A stretch of DNA of 64,000 nt. It comes from Hydrogenophilales bacterium. GTDB lineage: Bacteria; Pseudomonadota; Gammaproteobacteria; Burkholderiales; Thiobacillaceae. The notes below the pieces were generated by a model, which saw only the letters and a program-made list of their open reading frames with translations, did no database searches and was not told the origin of the DNA. Both the position numbers and the translations under genes were made by a program. Positions 17,519 to 27,000 of this stretch are shown here, piece after piece (position 1 is the stretch's first letter; each line of letters starts with the position of its first letter). Location of the stretch: assembly GCA_023258975.1 (NCBI GenBank), contig JAHFRD010000001.1, positions 124,001 to 188,000 of the forward strand, given 5' to 3'.

Positions 17519-18983
17519 GGGTGTTTTCCTTGTGTGGGTACAGGGCGGCGATGGCGGCGCCGTGGCGGGCGCCGATGGCCGCGCGGATGGGGCGGCCGTT
17601 GCCGGTCGCCAGCCCGTTCGCGGAGGTGAACGGCGCGGCGGCGATCCAGTCGCCGACACGGGCGTAATCCGGCAGGCCGGAATTGGCGCGCGCCACGGCG
17701 ACGGCCAGCGCGGTGGCATCCACGCCGGGCATCGCCACCAGGACGGCGGCCAGCCAGGGGCGGGCATCGCCGAGGGCCAGCGCCTGGGCGATTTCCGGCT
17801 GCGCGGTGAGCGCGGCCTCGACCCACTCCGGCGCGACATTGCGGCCATAGGCGGTGACCAGAATGTTTTTCCGGCGCCCGGACAGGTGCAGGTAACCAGC
17901 GTGGTCGAGGTGCCCCAGATCGCCGGTGCTGAACAGCGTTGTTTCCGGCTTGCCGGCATCGCCCAGATAGCCCAGGAAGCACGGGCCACCAACGCGGATT
18001 TCCCGAGTGGAATCGACCTGTACCCGCATAGGCGGCAGGGGCCGGCCGACGCTGCCGGCCTGGTCGGCGCGCGGATGGTTGAGAGTGACCACGGAACCGC
18101 ATTCGGTGAGGCCGTAACCCTCATAAACCGGCAGTCCGATCCGGCGCGCCGCAGCGATCAGCGTGGCGTCGCAGCGGGCGCCGCCGACCGCGACGAAGCG
18201 CGTACTGTCGGGGATACGCCGGCCACCGGCCGCCGACAACAGGGCCTTGAGCAGTTCCGGCACCAGAATCAGGCTGTGTGGCCGCGTCTCCACGATGGTG
18301 TTCCGCAAGGCGCCGGCATCGAATCCGGCCATGCCGCGCCAACCCAGTTGCGCCAGGCCGGGCAGCGCGATTTCCGCGCCGCGCAACAGCGGCGCATAGA
18401 CTCCGGCGACGTTTTCCAGCAACAGCGCCAGCGGCAACACCGCCAGATGGCGGGAAATGGAGAGATAGCCCAGGGTCGCGACCAGCGCGGCGGCAGTTTG
18501 CCGCAGCCCCTCCGCGCTCAGGCAGACCCCTTTCGGCGTGCCCGTGCTGCCGGAGGTGAACGACACCTTGGCGGTGCCCGGCGGCAAGGTGGCGGTCGGG
18601 CATTCACGCCGCATCCAGGCCAGCCCGCGCCAGGGCGCGACGGCGGCGTAGCCGATACCGAGGGCTTCAATGCGCTCGGGCTGGTCGGTCAGCACGGCAT
18701 CGGCGCCGCTCTGGGCCAGGGCATGCGCCAGTTGTTCCTGGGTAAAGAATGCGGGCAGCGGCAGGTGCACTCGCCCGGCATGCCGCGCCGCCAGGTCGGC
18801 GATCACCCATTCCGGGCCGTTGTCCGCCAGCACGGCGAGCACGCGGCAGTCCATGAGCCGCGCGGACAGTGCCGCCACCTCGTCCAGCACCGCTTCCGCG
18901 CTCCAGCTTTCCGAGGCGCCGCGCAACACCACGGCATCCGCCTCGCGCGCGGCCAGGGCCGCGAGGAGATCGTCCGCGCTCAT
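17505..18983 (-). CDS. AMP-dependent synthetase/ligase (acyl-CoA or acyl-adenylate ligase)
   Basis: P-loop VSFTSGSTGTPKGVCLSAEGL, YGLTECGSVVTLNHP, STGDLGHLDHAGYLHLSGRRKN. Confidence 0.92.
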   Translation of the reverse strand: MSADDLLAALAAREADAVVLRGASESWSAEAVLDEVAALSARLMDCRVLAVLADNGPEWVIADLAARHAGRVHLPLPAFFTQEQLAHALAQSGADAVLTDQPERIEALGIGYAAVAPWRGLAWMRRECPTATLPPGTAKVSFTSGSTGTPKGVCLSAEGLRQTAAALVATLGYLSISRHLAVLPLALLLENVAGVYAPLLRGAEIALPGLAQLGWRGMAGFDAGALRNTIVETRPHSLILVPELLKALLSAAGGRRIPDSTRFVAVGGARCDATLIAAARRIGLPVYEGYGLTECGSVVTLNHPRADQAGSVGRPLPPMRVQVDSTREIRVGGPCFLGYLGDAGKPETTLFSTGDLGHLDHAGYLHLSGRRKNILVTAYGRNVAPEWVEAALTAQPEIAQALALGDARPWLAAVLVAMPGVDATALAVAVARANSGLPDYARVGDWIAAAPFTSANGLATGNGRPIRAAIGARHGAAIAALYPHKENTHVVL

Positions 18984-19609
18984 GCTGGCGCCATCCTTTC
19001 CAGAGCCAGACGGATGCGGCCGGCAACGACGATGGGCCGGGTGTCGTAATAGCGGCCCCAGTCTCGCGCCGCCGCGCCCAGGCGGGCGGGATCGGCCGCC
19101 GCCAGGGCCAGGGGCGGCAGGCCCATCCGGGTGAAAATGCCGATGAGTTCACGGGTGGCGGTGAACATCACCCACTCGTAGCCCAGGCGGTCTAGGTGGG
19201 CCGCCAGAGTGAGGATCATGCGCACCCCGCCGCCGGCCTGGCGCGCGGCGAGATGGCCGACTTCCACCACTTTTTCGCGCGCCACGGCGTGCCCGGCCAG
19301 GCCGGTAATCAAGGCTTCGGCGGGCTGATCGAGATAGCTCTCCAGAAATAACGGCCCGCTTGCCGCCCCGCGCCAACCGGCGGCCGCGTGGGGCTGGCCG
19401 TCCTGCTCAAGCAACATGACATCGGGAGTGAAAGCCGCCACGCGGGCGCCGTAACGGTCGGCGAACACGCTCTGGATGAAGCGCTCGGCCTCGCCGCGCC
19501 GCGCCGAGTGGCTGGAGAGGACGCTGGCGGCCACGCTCCGACAGGGGTGTTGCGTGGAGGAAGCGATACGGGCCAATACGTGGGCCAATGCGTGGGCCAA
19601 TGCGTGCAT
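18980..19609 (-). CDS. Thermostable hemolysin-family (GNAT/autoinducer-synthase-like) protein
   Basis: HSARRGEAERFIQSVFADRYGARVAAFTPDVMLLEQDGQPHAAAGWRGAASGPLFLESYLDQPAE...VEVGHLAARQAGGGVRMILTLAAHL; start codon uncertain. Confidence 0.75.
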   Translation of the reverse strand: MHALAHALAHVLARIASSTQHPCRSVAASVLSSHSARRGEAERFIQSVFADRYGARVAAFTPDVMLLEQDGQPHAAAGWRGAASGPLFLESYLDQPAEALITGLAGHAVAREKVVEVGHLAARQAGGGVRMILTLAAHLDRLGYEWVMFTATRELIGIFTRMGLPPLALAAADPARLGAAARDWGRYYDTRPIVVAGRIRLALERMAPA

Positions 19610-19654
19610 GGTGCGATCCTGGATGGTCGATGTCGCGCAGTCTGCGTGGCGGGG

Positions 19655-19670
19655 ATTAACCGAAGCTTAA
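19655..19670 (-). promoter_or_regulatory. Putative QseB/PmrA-type response-regulator box upstream of the hemolysin/ligase operon
   Basis: Minus strand TTTAAG-CTTCG-GTTAAT, about 46 bp upstream of the annotated start. Confidence 0.55.
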
Positions 19671-19692
19671 AAAGCCGGCCACGAACGATGCC

Positions 19693-20787
19693 TCACCCCG
19701 GCACCCGCATCGCGGCGTCCTCGTAGGTGCCGGCTTCCGCATCCAGGTGGCAGGCGGGGCAGTTGGCCTTGCTCTTCACCTGCGGCTTGGTCCAGTCGGC
19801 GGCGGCAATCTCCCGGTGTTTCCTGATCCAGTAAGGTGTTTCCGTGATGCGCAACGGTGTGGCGTTCGCCGGCACGGAATGATTGATCTTCCAGGCGGCT
19901 TCCGTGGCGCCCTGTTCGGCGGCGTTGGGTACGGCGAAGGCGAGCAATTGCGTGACGGCGGCGCCATCCAGGCCGAGATCGTCACCGAAATGGTGGCTCT
20001 GTCGTGCCATCAGACTTTGCCAGGAACGCGCCGGCAGCAGGCCGGGGTGGAAAGCCTGATGGCAACTGCCGCATTCCTCATTCCAGAGGGCGTTTTGCGG
20101 CAGTTTTTTGCCGACGAAGGCGAGTCCGCCCTCGCTGCCGCGATACTGGAACCACCAGGCGGAAAACGTCGCCACGGCCAGCAGCAACAGCACCGCGACG
20201 AAGCTATTGGGGCGCGCGGCCTGGGCATCGTCTTCGGCCACTTTCCGGCCATCGACCAGGGCGCGCGTCAGGTTCTCGCGATGCCGCCAACTTTCCAGCG
20301 CCACCCCGGCGAGGTGGGCGAACACCAGCAGCAACATCAGGCTGGCGAGGAGTTCGTGGCCTTCCTTGATCGCCTTGCCGAGCGCGTAGCCGAACATGCC
20401 CGCCGCCGCGCCATGCTGCTCCTCACCCCCCTGTACGAATACGCCGCTCAAACCCACCAGCAGGCCCAGACCCAGCAGAAGAAATACCGCCTGGCTACCC
20501 GCCGGGTTGTGGCCGAGATGGCGCACCGCACGACCCGTCATGGCCTGGCGCAGGTAGTCCAGACCCGCGCGCGGGCCGTAAAGAAAAGAAGAAAAGCGCG
20601 CGTAGCGGCCGCCGACCCGGCCCCAGACCAGGCGAAAGCCGATCAGGCCGAGCATGAGATAACCGAGGAAGGTGTGCAGCGACAGCCATTCGTCGGATTC
20701 CGCCGTCAGCCAGGCACCGGCAAAGCTGGCCGCAAACAGCCAGTGGAACAGTCGCAGGGGGAGATCCCAGACCAGGATGGTTTTCAT
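19693..20787 (-). CDS. Cytochrome b561 with C-terminal diheme cytochrome c (DHC-like) domain
   Basis: MKTILVWDLPLRLFHWLFAASFAGAWLTAE... b561 start; two CXXCH motifs (CGSCH, CPACH) in the C-terminal domain. Confidence 0.88.
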   Translation of the reverse strand: MKTILVWDLPLRLFHWLFAASFAGAWLTAESDEWLSLHTFLGYLMLGLIGFRLVWGRVGGRYARFSSFLYGPRAGLDYLRQAMTGRAVRHLGHNPAGSQAVFLLLGLGLLVGLSGVFVQGGEEQHGAAAGMFGYALGKAIKEGHELLASLMLLLVFAHLAGVALESWRHRENLTRALVDGRKVAEDDAQAARPNSFVAVLLLLAVATFSAWWFQYRGSEGGLAFVGKKLPQNALWNEECGSCHQAFHPGLLPARSWQSLMARQSHHFGDDLGLDGAAVTQLLAFAVPNAAEQGATEAAWKINHSVPANATPLRITETPYWIRKHREIAAADWTKPQVKSKANCPACHLDAEAGTYEDAAMRVPG

Positions 20788-20938
20788 GGTGTATCTCTTT
20801 GATCCGAATGGGGTTTACAGGTCATGCGCGTCGGGCGGGGTGGCGCCACATCGCGCGTGACGCTCTAGCCGGTTCCGCCCATGCCGGTGCCGCCGCGACC
20901 AGCGGGAATGGCGAGGTGGGGCATGGTTCTCGTTGACC

Positions 20939-21397
20939 TCAGCGCGGAATGCGCACGCTGTGTTCCTCAAAGTCGCCCTTGTCCGCCGCCGGGTGGCAGG
21001 CGGCGCAGTTGGCCGGGCTCTTGATCGCGGCGCGTTTCCAGATGCTGGCGGCAATCTCGCGGTGTTCATGCTGGAAACGCGGGGATTCCGTGACGCGCAA
21101 CGGCGCGGTCGATCCGCGCCAACGGCTGGCCGCGTTCTTGACCAGGAAATCGGTGATCTCACGGGTTTCCCGTGGCGAGAGCGTGGCATCGGTGCCGAAG
21201 TGCTTGTCCAGGCCGCCCATCGTCTTGCGCCAGGATTCGGCGGGTAGCAGACGGGGCGGGAATGCCAGATGGCAGGCGCCGCATTCCTGCTTCCATTCCT
21301 CACCCGGTTGCAGCGGCAACATGCGGCGTTCGTCGGCCAGAGCCGGGACGGCAGTGAAAGCGGCGATGGCAAGGATCAGTCGATATGGGGCTTTCAT
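20939..21397 (-). CDS. Diheme cytochrome c (DHC)
   Basis: Signal peptide MKAPYRLILAIAAFTAVPALA; CGACH and CAACH motifs; paralogous to the C-terminal part of the b561 protein. Confidence 0.88.
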   Translation of the reverse strand: MKAPYRLILAIAAFTAVPALADERRMLPLQPGEEWKQECGACHLAFPPRLLPAESWRKTMGGLDKHFGTDATLSPRETREITDFLVKNAASRWRGSTAPLRVTESPRFQHEHREIAASIWKRAAIKSPANCAACHPAADKGDFEEHSVRIPR

Positions 21398-21408
21398 GGC
21401 GCTTCTCC

Positions 21409-21825
21409 TCATTGGGCGGAAATCAGCCAGGTGACGAAATCACCTTTCTCCCTGGCGGTGCAGGGGCGTTGCAGGACATCGTTGCAATTGCGCTTGAACC
21501 ACTTTTCCACCTTGGCCGGATCGCTCAGGCGTCGCGCATTGGCGACCGGCGCCAGCGCTTCGATGGCCTTGCCGGTCTTCGCATGCCGGCCGGTTTGCTT
21601 CGGGCTGTCGGTGTGACAGGAGGCACAACTCAGGTCGCCGTTTTTGGCGTGGAAGAAGGCCTCGCCACGCCGCGCGGAGAAATCACGGAAACCGGAATCC
21701 TCCTGTCGGGCCGCGTTGCGGTAGCTGTCGAGCAAGGCGGCGCTGATGCCGGTTTGCGCCTGCGCGGGGAAAGAGGGCGCGACGAGGATGGCCGCGACGG
21801 CGAGAAGCGAGGAGATTCGGGTCAT
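21409..21825 (-). CDS. DUF1924 / sphaeroides heme protein (SHP)-like monoheme cytochrome c
   Basis: Signal peptide; CASCH; conserved RNCNDVLQRPCTAREKGDFVTWL C-terminus. Confidence 0.82.
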   Translation of the reverse strand: MTRISSLLAVAAILVAPSFPAQAQTGISAALLDSYRNAARQEDSGFRDFSARRGEAFFHAKNGDLSCASCHTDSPKQTGRHAKTGKAIEALAPVANARRLSDPAKVEKWFKRNCNDVLQRPCTAREKGDFVTWLISAQ

Positions 21826-21871
21826 GGCCACTTCCTTTTTCATGGGGTTGGCGACCATTCTTGCCACGCGC

Positions 21872-21888
21872 CTTAAACCAGCCTTAAC
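21872..21888 (-). promoter_or_regulatory. Putative QseB/PmrA-type response-regulator box upstream of the SHP-like gene
   Basis: Minus strand GTTAAG-GCTGG-TTTAAG, about 47 bp upstream of the SHP-like start. Confidence 0.6.
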
Positions 21889-21979
21889 ACGGTTGTGGTT
21901 TTTCACTTCACTACAACTCGCGCTAAAGACTTCCGCATCCGGGCCGATATGGCGGGCACGACCACCTCAGCCGGACACC

Positions 21980-22864
21980 ATGTCTCTGCCCCTGGAACGC
22001 GAAGAAATCCAGCGCATCACCGAAGAACTGGAAGTCATCATCGCCGCGCATCTGGCCTGGTTCAAACAGATGAACCGCACCCTGGTGTGCGGCGGCCAGA
22101 TCCATCACACCGACCTGGAAACCGACGCGCATCTGCGCTCGCCGTTCGGCCAGTGGTATTACAGCCAGGAGCCCTATGTGCTGGAAAGCATGCCGGATTT
22201 CCAGAATCTCGGCACCACCCAGCAGGCCATGCACGCCAGCGCCCGCCTGGCGCTATTGAGCATCGTCGATCAGCGCCGCCCGGCGCCCGAGCTTTATGAC
22301 CAGTGCATCGACCTGGCGCTGCGCCTCAACACCATCCTGCGCCGCCTGCAACTGGACATCATCGGCGAACTCCTCACCACCGACAGCCTGACCGGCTGCG
22401 CCACCCGGCGCGGCATGATGCCGCGCCTGCGCGAGGAGCAGGAACGCGCCCTGCGCATTCAGCGCCCATGCTGCCTGTGCCTGCTGGATTTCGACCGTTT
22501 CAAGCGGGTCAACGACGATTGCGGCCACCCGGCGGGCGACGCCGTGCTGAGTCAGGGCATGAAATTCGTCACCGGGGCGCTGCGCAAGTACGACTCCATC
22601 TATCGCTATGGCGGCGAGGAGTTCCTCGTCTGCCTGCCGGGTACGCCGCTGAAAGAAGCCGCAGCGGTGGTGGAACGCATCCGCGCCGGCCTGGAACGCC
22701 TGCCCATCCGCCTGCCCAGCGGCGATACCTTCTTTGCCACCGCGTCCTTCGGCGTCGCCGAGATGAATTCACGCCTGCCGGTGGAGGAAAGCATCGCCAT
22801 CGCCGACATGGCCCTGATCCGCGCCAAGGAACAAGGCCGCAATCGCGTGGAGATGTGGACATAG
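21980..22864 (+). CDS. Diguanylate cyclase with N-terminal CZB (zinc-binding)-like domain (DgcZ-like)
   Basis: FDRFKRVNDDCGHPAGDAVLSQ and RYGGEEFLVCLPG GGDEF motif; N-terminus EVIIAAHLAWFKQMNRTLVCGG with CZB-like residues. Confidence 0.85.
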   Translation: MSLPLEREEIQRITEELEVIIAAHLAWFKQMNRTLVCGGQIHHTDLETDAHLRSPFGQWYYSQEPYVLESMPDFQNLGTTQQAMHASARLALLSIVDQRRPAPELYDQCIDLALRLNTILRRLQLDIIGELLTTDSLTGCATRRGMMPRLREEQERALRIQRPCCLCLLDFDRFKRVNDDCGHPAGDAVLSQGMKFVTGALRKYDSIYRYGGEEFLVCLPGTPLKEAAAVVERIRAGLERLPIRLPSGDTFFATASFGVAEMNSRLPVEESIAIADMALIRAKEQGRNRVEMWT

Positions 22865-22921
22865 GGCTCGGTACCCGGCCGAGCGGCTAAAATCGGCGAT
22901 CCCCAGCCGCCACCCGCCACC

Positions 22922-23938
22922 GTGAACCTCTATCCCCTGCTCCGCCCCCTGCTGTTCCAGCTCGATCCGGAAACCGCGCATAACCTCACGCTCTCCGGCC
23001 TGCGCAATCTTCACGCACTCGGGCTGCTCAAACCCTTTCTACCGAACGTGCCGACGGCGCCGCGTCGGGTCATGGGGCTGGATTTCCCGAATCCGGTGGG
23101 CATGGCCGCCGGCCTCGACAAGAACGGCGAGGCCATCGACGCGCTGGCCGCGCTCGGCTTCGGCTTCCTCGAATTGGGCGCGGTCACGCCGCGGCCGCAA
23201 CCCGGCAACCCGAAACCGCGCCTGTTCCGTCTGCCGCAAGCCAGGGCCATCATCAACCGCATGGGTTTCAACAACCTGGGCGTGGATCACTTGTTGCGCA
23301 ACCTGGAAGCCCGGCACTTTCGGGGCATCATCGGCGTCAATCTGGGCAAGAACTTCGACACCCCGATCGAACGCGCCGCCGACGATTACCTCATCCTGCT
23401 CGACAAGCTCTATGGCAAGGTCGATTTCGTCACCATCAACATCTCCTCGCCCAACACCAAGAACTTGCGCGCCCTGCAGGGCGGCGACGAACTGGATGCC
23501 CTGCTCGGCAGCATCAAGGCGGCACAGCGGCGCCTGGCCGACCAGCACGGAAAATACATGCCGGTCGCGGTGAAGATCGCCCCGGATCTGGAAGCGCAAC
23601 AGATCGCCGACATGGCCGCGCTGTTCCGCAAGCACCGCATCGACGCGCTGATCGCCACCAATACCACACTGGCCCGCGCCGGCGTCGAGCACCTGGCGCA
23701 TGGACTGGAAACCGGCGGCCTGTCCGGCGCTCCGGTGCGGGAGAAGTCCACTCGGGTCATCCAGGCTTTCCACGCCGCCCTGGCCGGCGAACTGCCCATC
23801 ATCGGCGCGGGCGGCATCCTCAGCGGCGCCGACGCCCGCGAGAAAATCGCCGCCGGCGCCGATCTGCTCCAGATCTACACCGGCCTCATCTATCGCGGCC
23901 CGGAACTGGTCGGGGAGTGCGTGGAGGCCGTGAGATAG
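22922..23938 (+). CDS. pyrD: Dihydroorotate dehydrogenase (quinone)
   Basis: [25 protein letters not shown]...[24 protein letters not shown]...[12 protein letters not shown]-type motif ([12 protein letters not shown]); GTG start. Confidence 0.96.
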   Translation: MNLYPLLRPLLFQLDPETAHNLTLSGLRNLHALGLLKPFLPNVPTAPRRVMGLDFPNPVGMAAGLDKNGEAIDALAALGFGFLELGAVTPRPQPGNPKPRLFRLPQARAIINRMGFNNLGVDHLLRNLEARHFRGIIGVNLGKNFDTPIERAADDYLILLDKLYGKVDFVTINISSPNTKNLRALQGGDELDALLGSIKAAQRRLADQHGKYMPVAVKIAPDLEAQQIADMAALFRKHRIDALIATNTTLARAGVEHLAHGLETGGLSGAPVREKSTRVIQAFHAALAGELPIIGAGGILSGADAREKIAAGADLLQIYTGLIYRGPELVGECVEAVR

Positions 23939-24014
23939 CGGACCGTTTTTCGGTCGAAAAGCTTTGTGTGTGGACTGATCCGGAGTCGGGGATCACTCCC
24001 CTCCTCCCCCGCCA

Positions 24015-27000
24015 TCAGGCATACGCCGCCTGCTGATCGACCAGATTGGCGAGCTGCTTCATCGCTTCCAGACTGCCACCCTCAAAGACACCGACGGTAT
24101 CGTTGCTGGCGGTGGCCGTGAAGTCGAACGGAGCGGCCGGCGTGGCTGCGCCCAACAAGCCATCCAGGCTGCCGCTGTCGGACATCAAATCAGCCAGAGA
24201 AGGCAATTCGATGCCGGCGGCGGTCACATCGGCGGCGGAGATGCCGAAGTAGACATCAGTCATGTCCACCGTACTGCCATCCGCCATCGTCGCGCACCCG
24301 CGCTCCAGATGCAGGTTGCCGTTGCCATCCATCAGCGGCAGGGCCTGATAAGCCAGGCTGATACTGGCAACTCCGGCTTCCCGCAGGGTCATCAGTTCGC
24401 CGGCGTCGGTCTGGTGGTTGCCGTTGGCATCCCGCCAGATACGCAGGTCGGCGAAAGCGGCGTCATGGGCATCCACCACGCCATCCCCGTTGCTGTCGAA
24501 GGCGGCGAGCTTCGCATAGCCATCCCCCTTGTTGTTGCCGCCAAACAGTTCGCTGATGTCGTCGATACGACCGTTGCCGTTGCGATCCCAGGCCAGGAAA
24601 CCGTCCTCGCCGGAGAGCCAGCCGGACTGAATCGCCTTGCCCGTGCCCAGCAGGTCGAAGGCACCCGTGGAGTGGGCGCGGGAGAGAGTCTGGATGCCGT
24701 CGCCGTTGAGGTCGATGACGATGGGAGTGATGCCCGCGTCCCAGCTCATGTCGTTCTGGCCGGAAACCAGCGTGACCAGATCGGTCTGCGTGACATTGGT
24801 CTTGGAGATGGCATCGCCGGTGACATCGGAGTCGATGGCGTTGTTGCCGCCGACATCCTTCACGGCCCACTTCCAGTCGTTCATGTTGTACCAGGCGCCG
24901 TAGTTGTAATGCATGACGTTGGTCTTGTCGAACTGGAGGCGATAGACACCCGGATCCAGATTCGCGAACAGGTAATTGCCGCTGGTATCGGTAGTGGTCG
25001 TGCTCAGGACAGAACCCGTCGTGCTCAACAACTTCACCGTGATGCCGCTGATACCGGGCTCGCTGGCATCCTGGAGGTTGTTGTGGTTCATGTCGTCCCA
25101 CACCTTGTCGCCCAGGCTGGCTTTCCGATACAGGCCGCCATCCACGGTCAGGTTCTGCTGGCCGGTGGTGACCGTGTAGAGGCCGCTCACCCCGGAGGCG
25201 TTGATGTCGGAGTCGATGCCGTCGTTCGTGCCCTGATCCTGCTTGGTGGTGAAGTAACCACTCGGCGCGATCACCTGCACCTTGTAGCTGCCGGCATCCA
25301 CGTTGAAGCCATAGTTGCCATTGGCATCGGTGTAGGTGGTCTGCAGCACCGCGCCGGTTGAACTGAGCAGCTTGACCGAGACATTGGCGATACCCGCCTC
25401 GCCTGCGTCCTGGATGCCGTTGTAGTTCCGGTCTTCCCAGACCAGGTCGCCAATGCGCGCCTGTTGTACCAGGCCGGCGTCAACCGTGAGGTTGCTCTGG
25501 CCGGATACCAGCGTGTAGTTGCCGGTCTTGCCGGTCGTGGTGTCTACATCCGAATCGCTCGCGTCGCTCGTGCCCGCGTCCCGGGTCGTGTAACGATAGC
25601 CGCTTGGCGCCACCACCTGAACGGCATAGTCGCCGGGGGTGAGGCCGCTGAACAGATAGTTGCCGCCGCTGTTGGTGGTCGTGGTGGCGATGATCGCGCC
25701 GGCCGCGTTGAGCAGGTTCACCGTGACGCCGCTGATGCCGGCTTCGCCAGTGTTCTGAATGCCGTTGCCGTTGACATCACACCATACCTTGTCGCCAATC
25801 GAAGCCACCTTGTACAGGCCGGCATCCCAGCTCAGATCGTTCTGGCCGGAAGTCAGCGTGGTGACGATGCTCTTGCCGGTGGCCGGGTCGAAATCGCTAT
25901 CCGTATCGTCATTGCCGCCCTGATCCTTGCCGGTGATGGTGTAGCCCGTGGGCGCCACGATCTGCACGGCGTAGTCGCCCGGATTCAGCGCGCTGAACAG
26001 GTAGTTGCCGCTGGCGTTGGTGGTGGTGGTGGCCAGAACCGTGCCGGCGGTGTTCAGCAGTTTCACGGTGACGCCGCTGATGCCGGCCTCACCTGCGTCC
26101 TGGATACCGTTGCCGTTGTTGTCCAGCCAGACCTTGTCGCCAATGGACGCCTTCTGGTACAGGCCGCCATCCACGGTCAGGTTCTGCTGGCCGGTGGTGA
26201 CCGTGTAGAGGCCGCTCATGCCAGAGGCGTTGATGTCGGAGTCGATGCCGTCGTTCGTGCCCTGATCCTGCTTGGTGGTGAAGTAACCACTCGGCGCGAT
26301 CACCTGCACCTTGTAGCTGCCGGCATCCACGTTGAAGCCATAGTTGCCATTGGCATCGGTGTAGGTGGTCTGCAGCACCGCGCCGGTTGAACTGAGCAGC
26401 TTGACCGAGACATTGGCGATACCCGCCTCGCCTGCGTCCTGGATGCCGTTGTAGTTCCGGTCTTCCCAGACCAGGTCGCCAATGCGCGCCTGTTGTACCA
26501 GGCCGGCGTCAACCGTGAGGTTGCTCTGGCCGGATACCAGCGTGTAGTTGCCGGTCTTGCCGGTCGTGGTGTCTACATCCGAATCGCTCGCGTCGCTCGT
26601 GCCCGCGTCCCGGGTCGTGTAACGATAGCCGCTTGGCGCCACCACCTGAACGGCATAGTCGCCGGGGGTGAGGCCGCTGAACAGATAGTTGCCGCCGCTG
26701 TTGGTGGTCGTGGTGGCGATGATCGCGCCGGCCGCGTTGAGCAGGTTCACCGTGACGCCGCTGATGCCGGCTTCGCCAGTGTTCTGAATGCCGTTGCCGT
26801 TGACATCACACCATACCTTGTCGCCAATCGAAGCCACCTTGTACAGGCCGGCATCCCAGCTCAGATCGTTCTGGCCGGAAGTCAGCGTGGTGACGATGCT
26901 CTTGCCGGTGGCCGGGTCGAAATCGCTATCCGTATCGTCATTGCCGCCCTGATCCTTGCCGGTGATGGTGTAGCCCGTGGGCGCCACGATCTGCACGGCG

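Noticed and set aside
16853-18124. 423-aa ORF ending in the TenA-like protein, considered as a fusion
   Set aside because: The N-terminal ~200 aa are an off-frame read of the AMP ligase; an ATG start at 17518 gives the expected domain.
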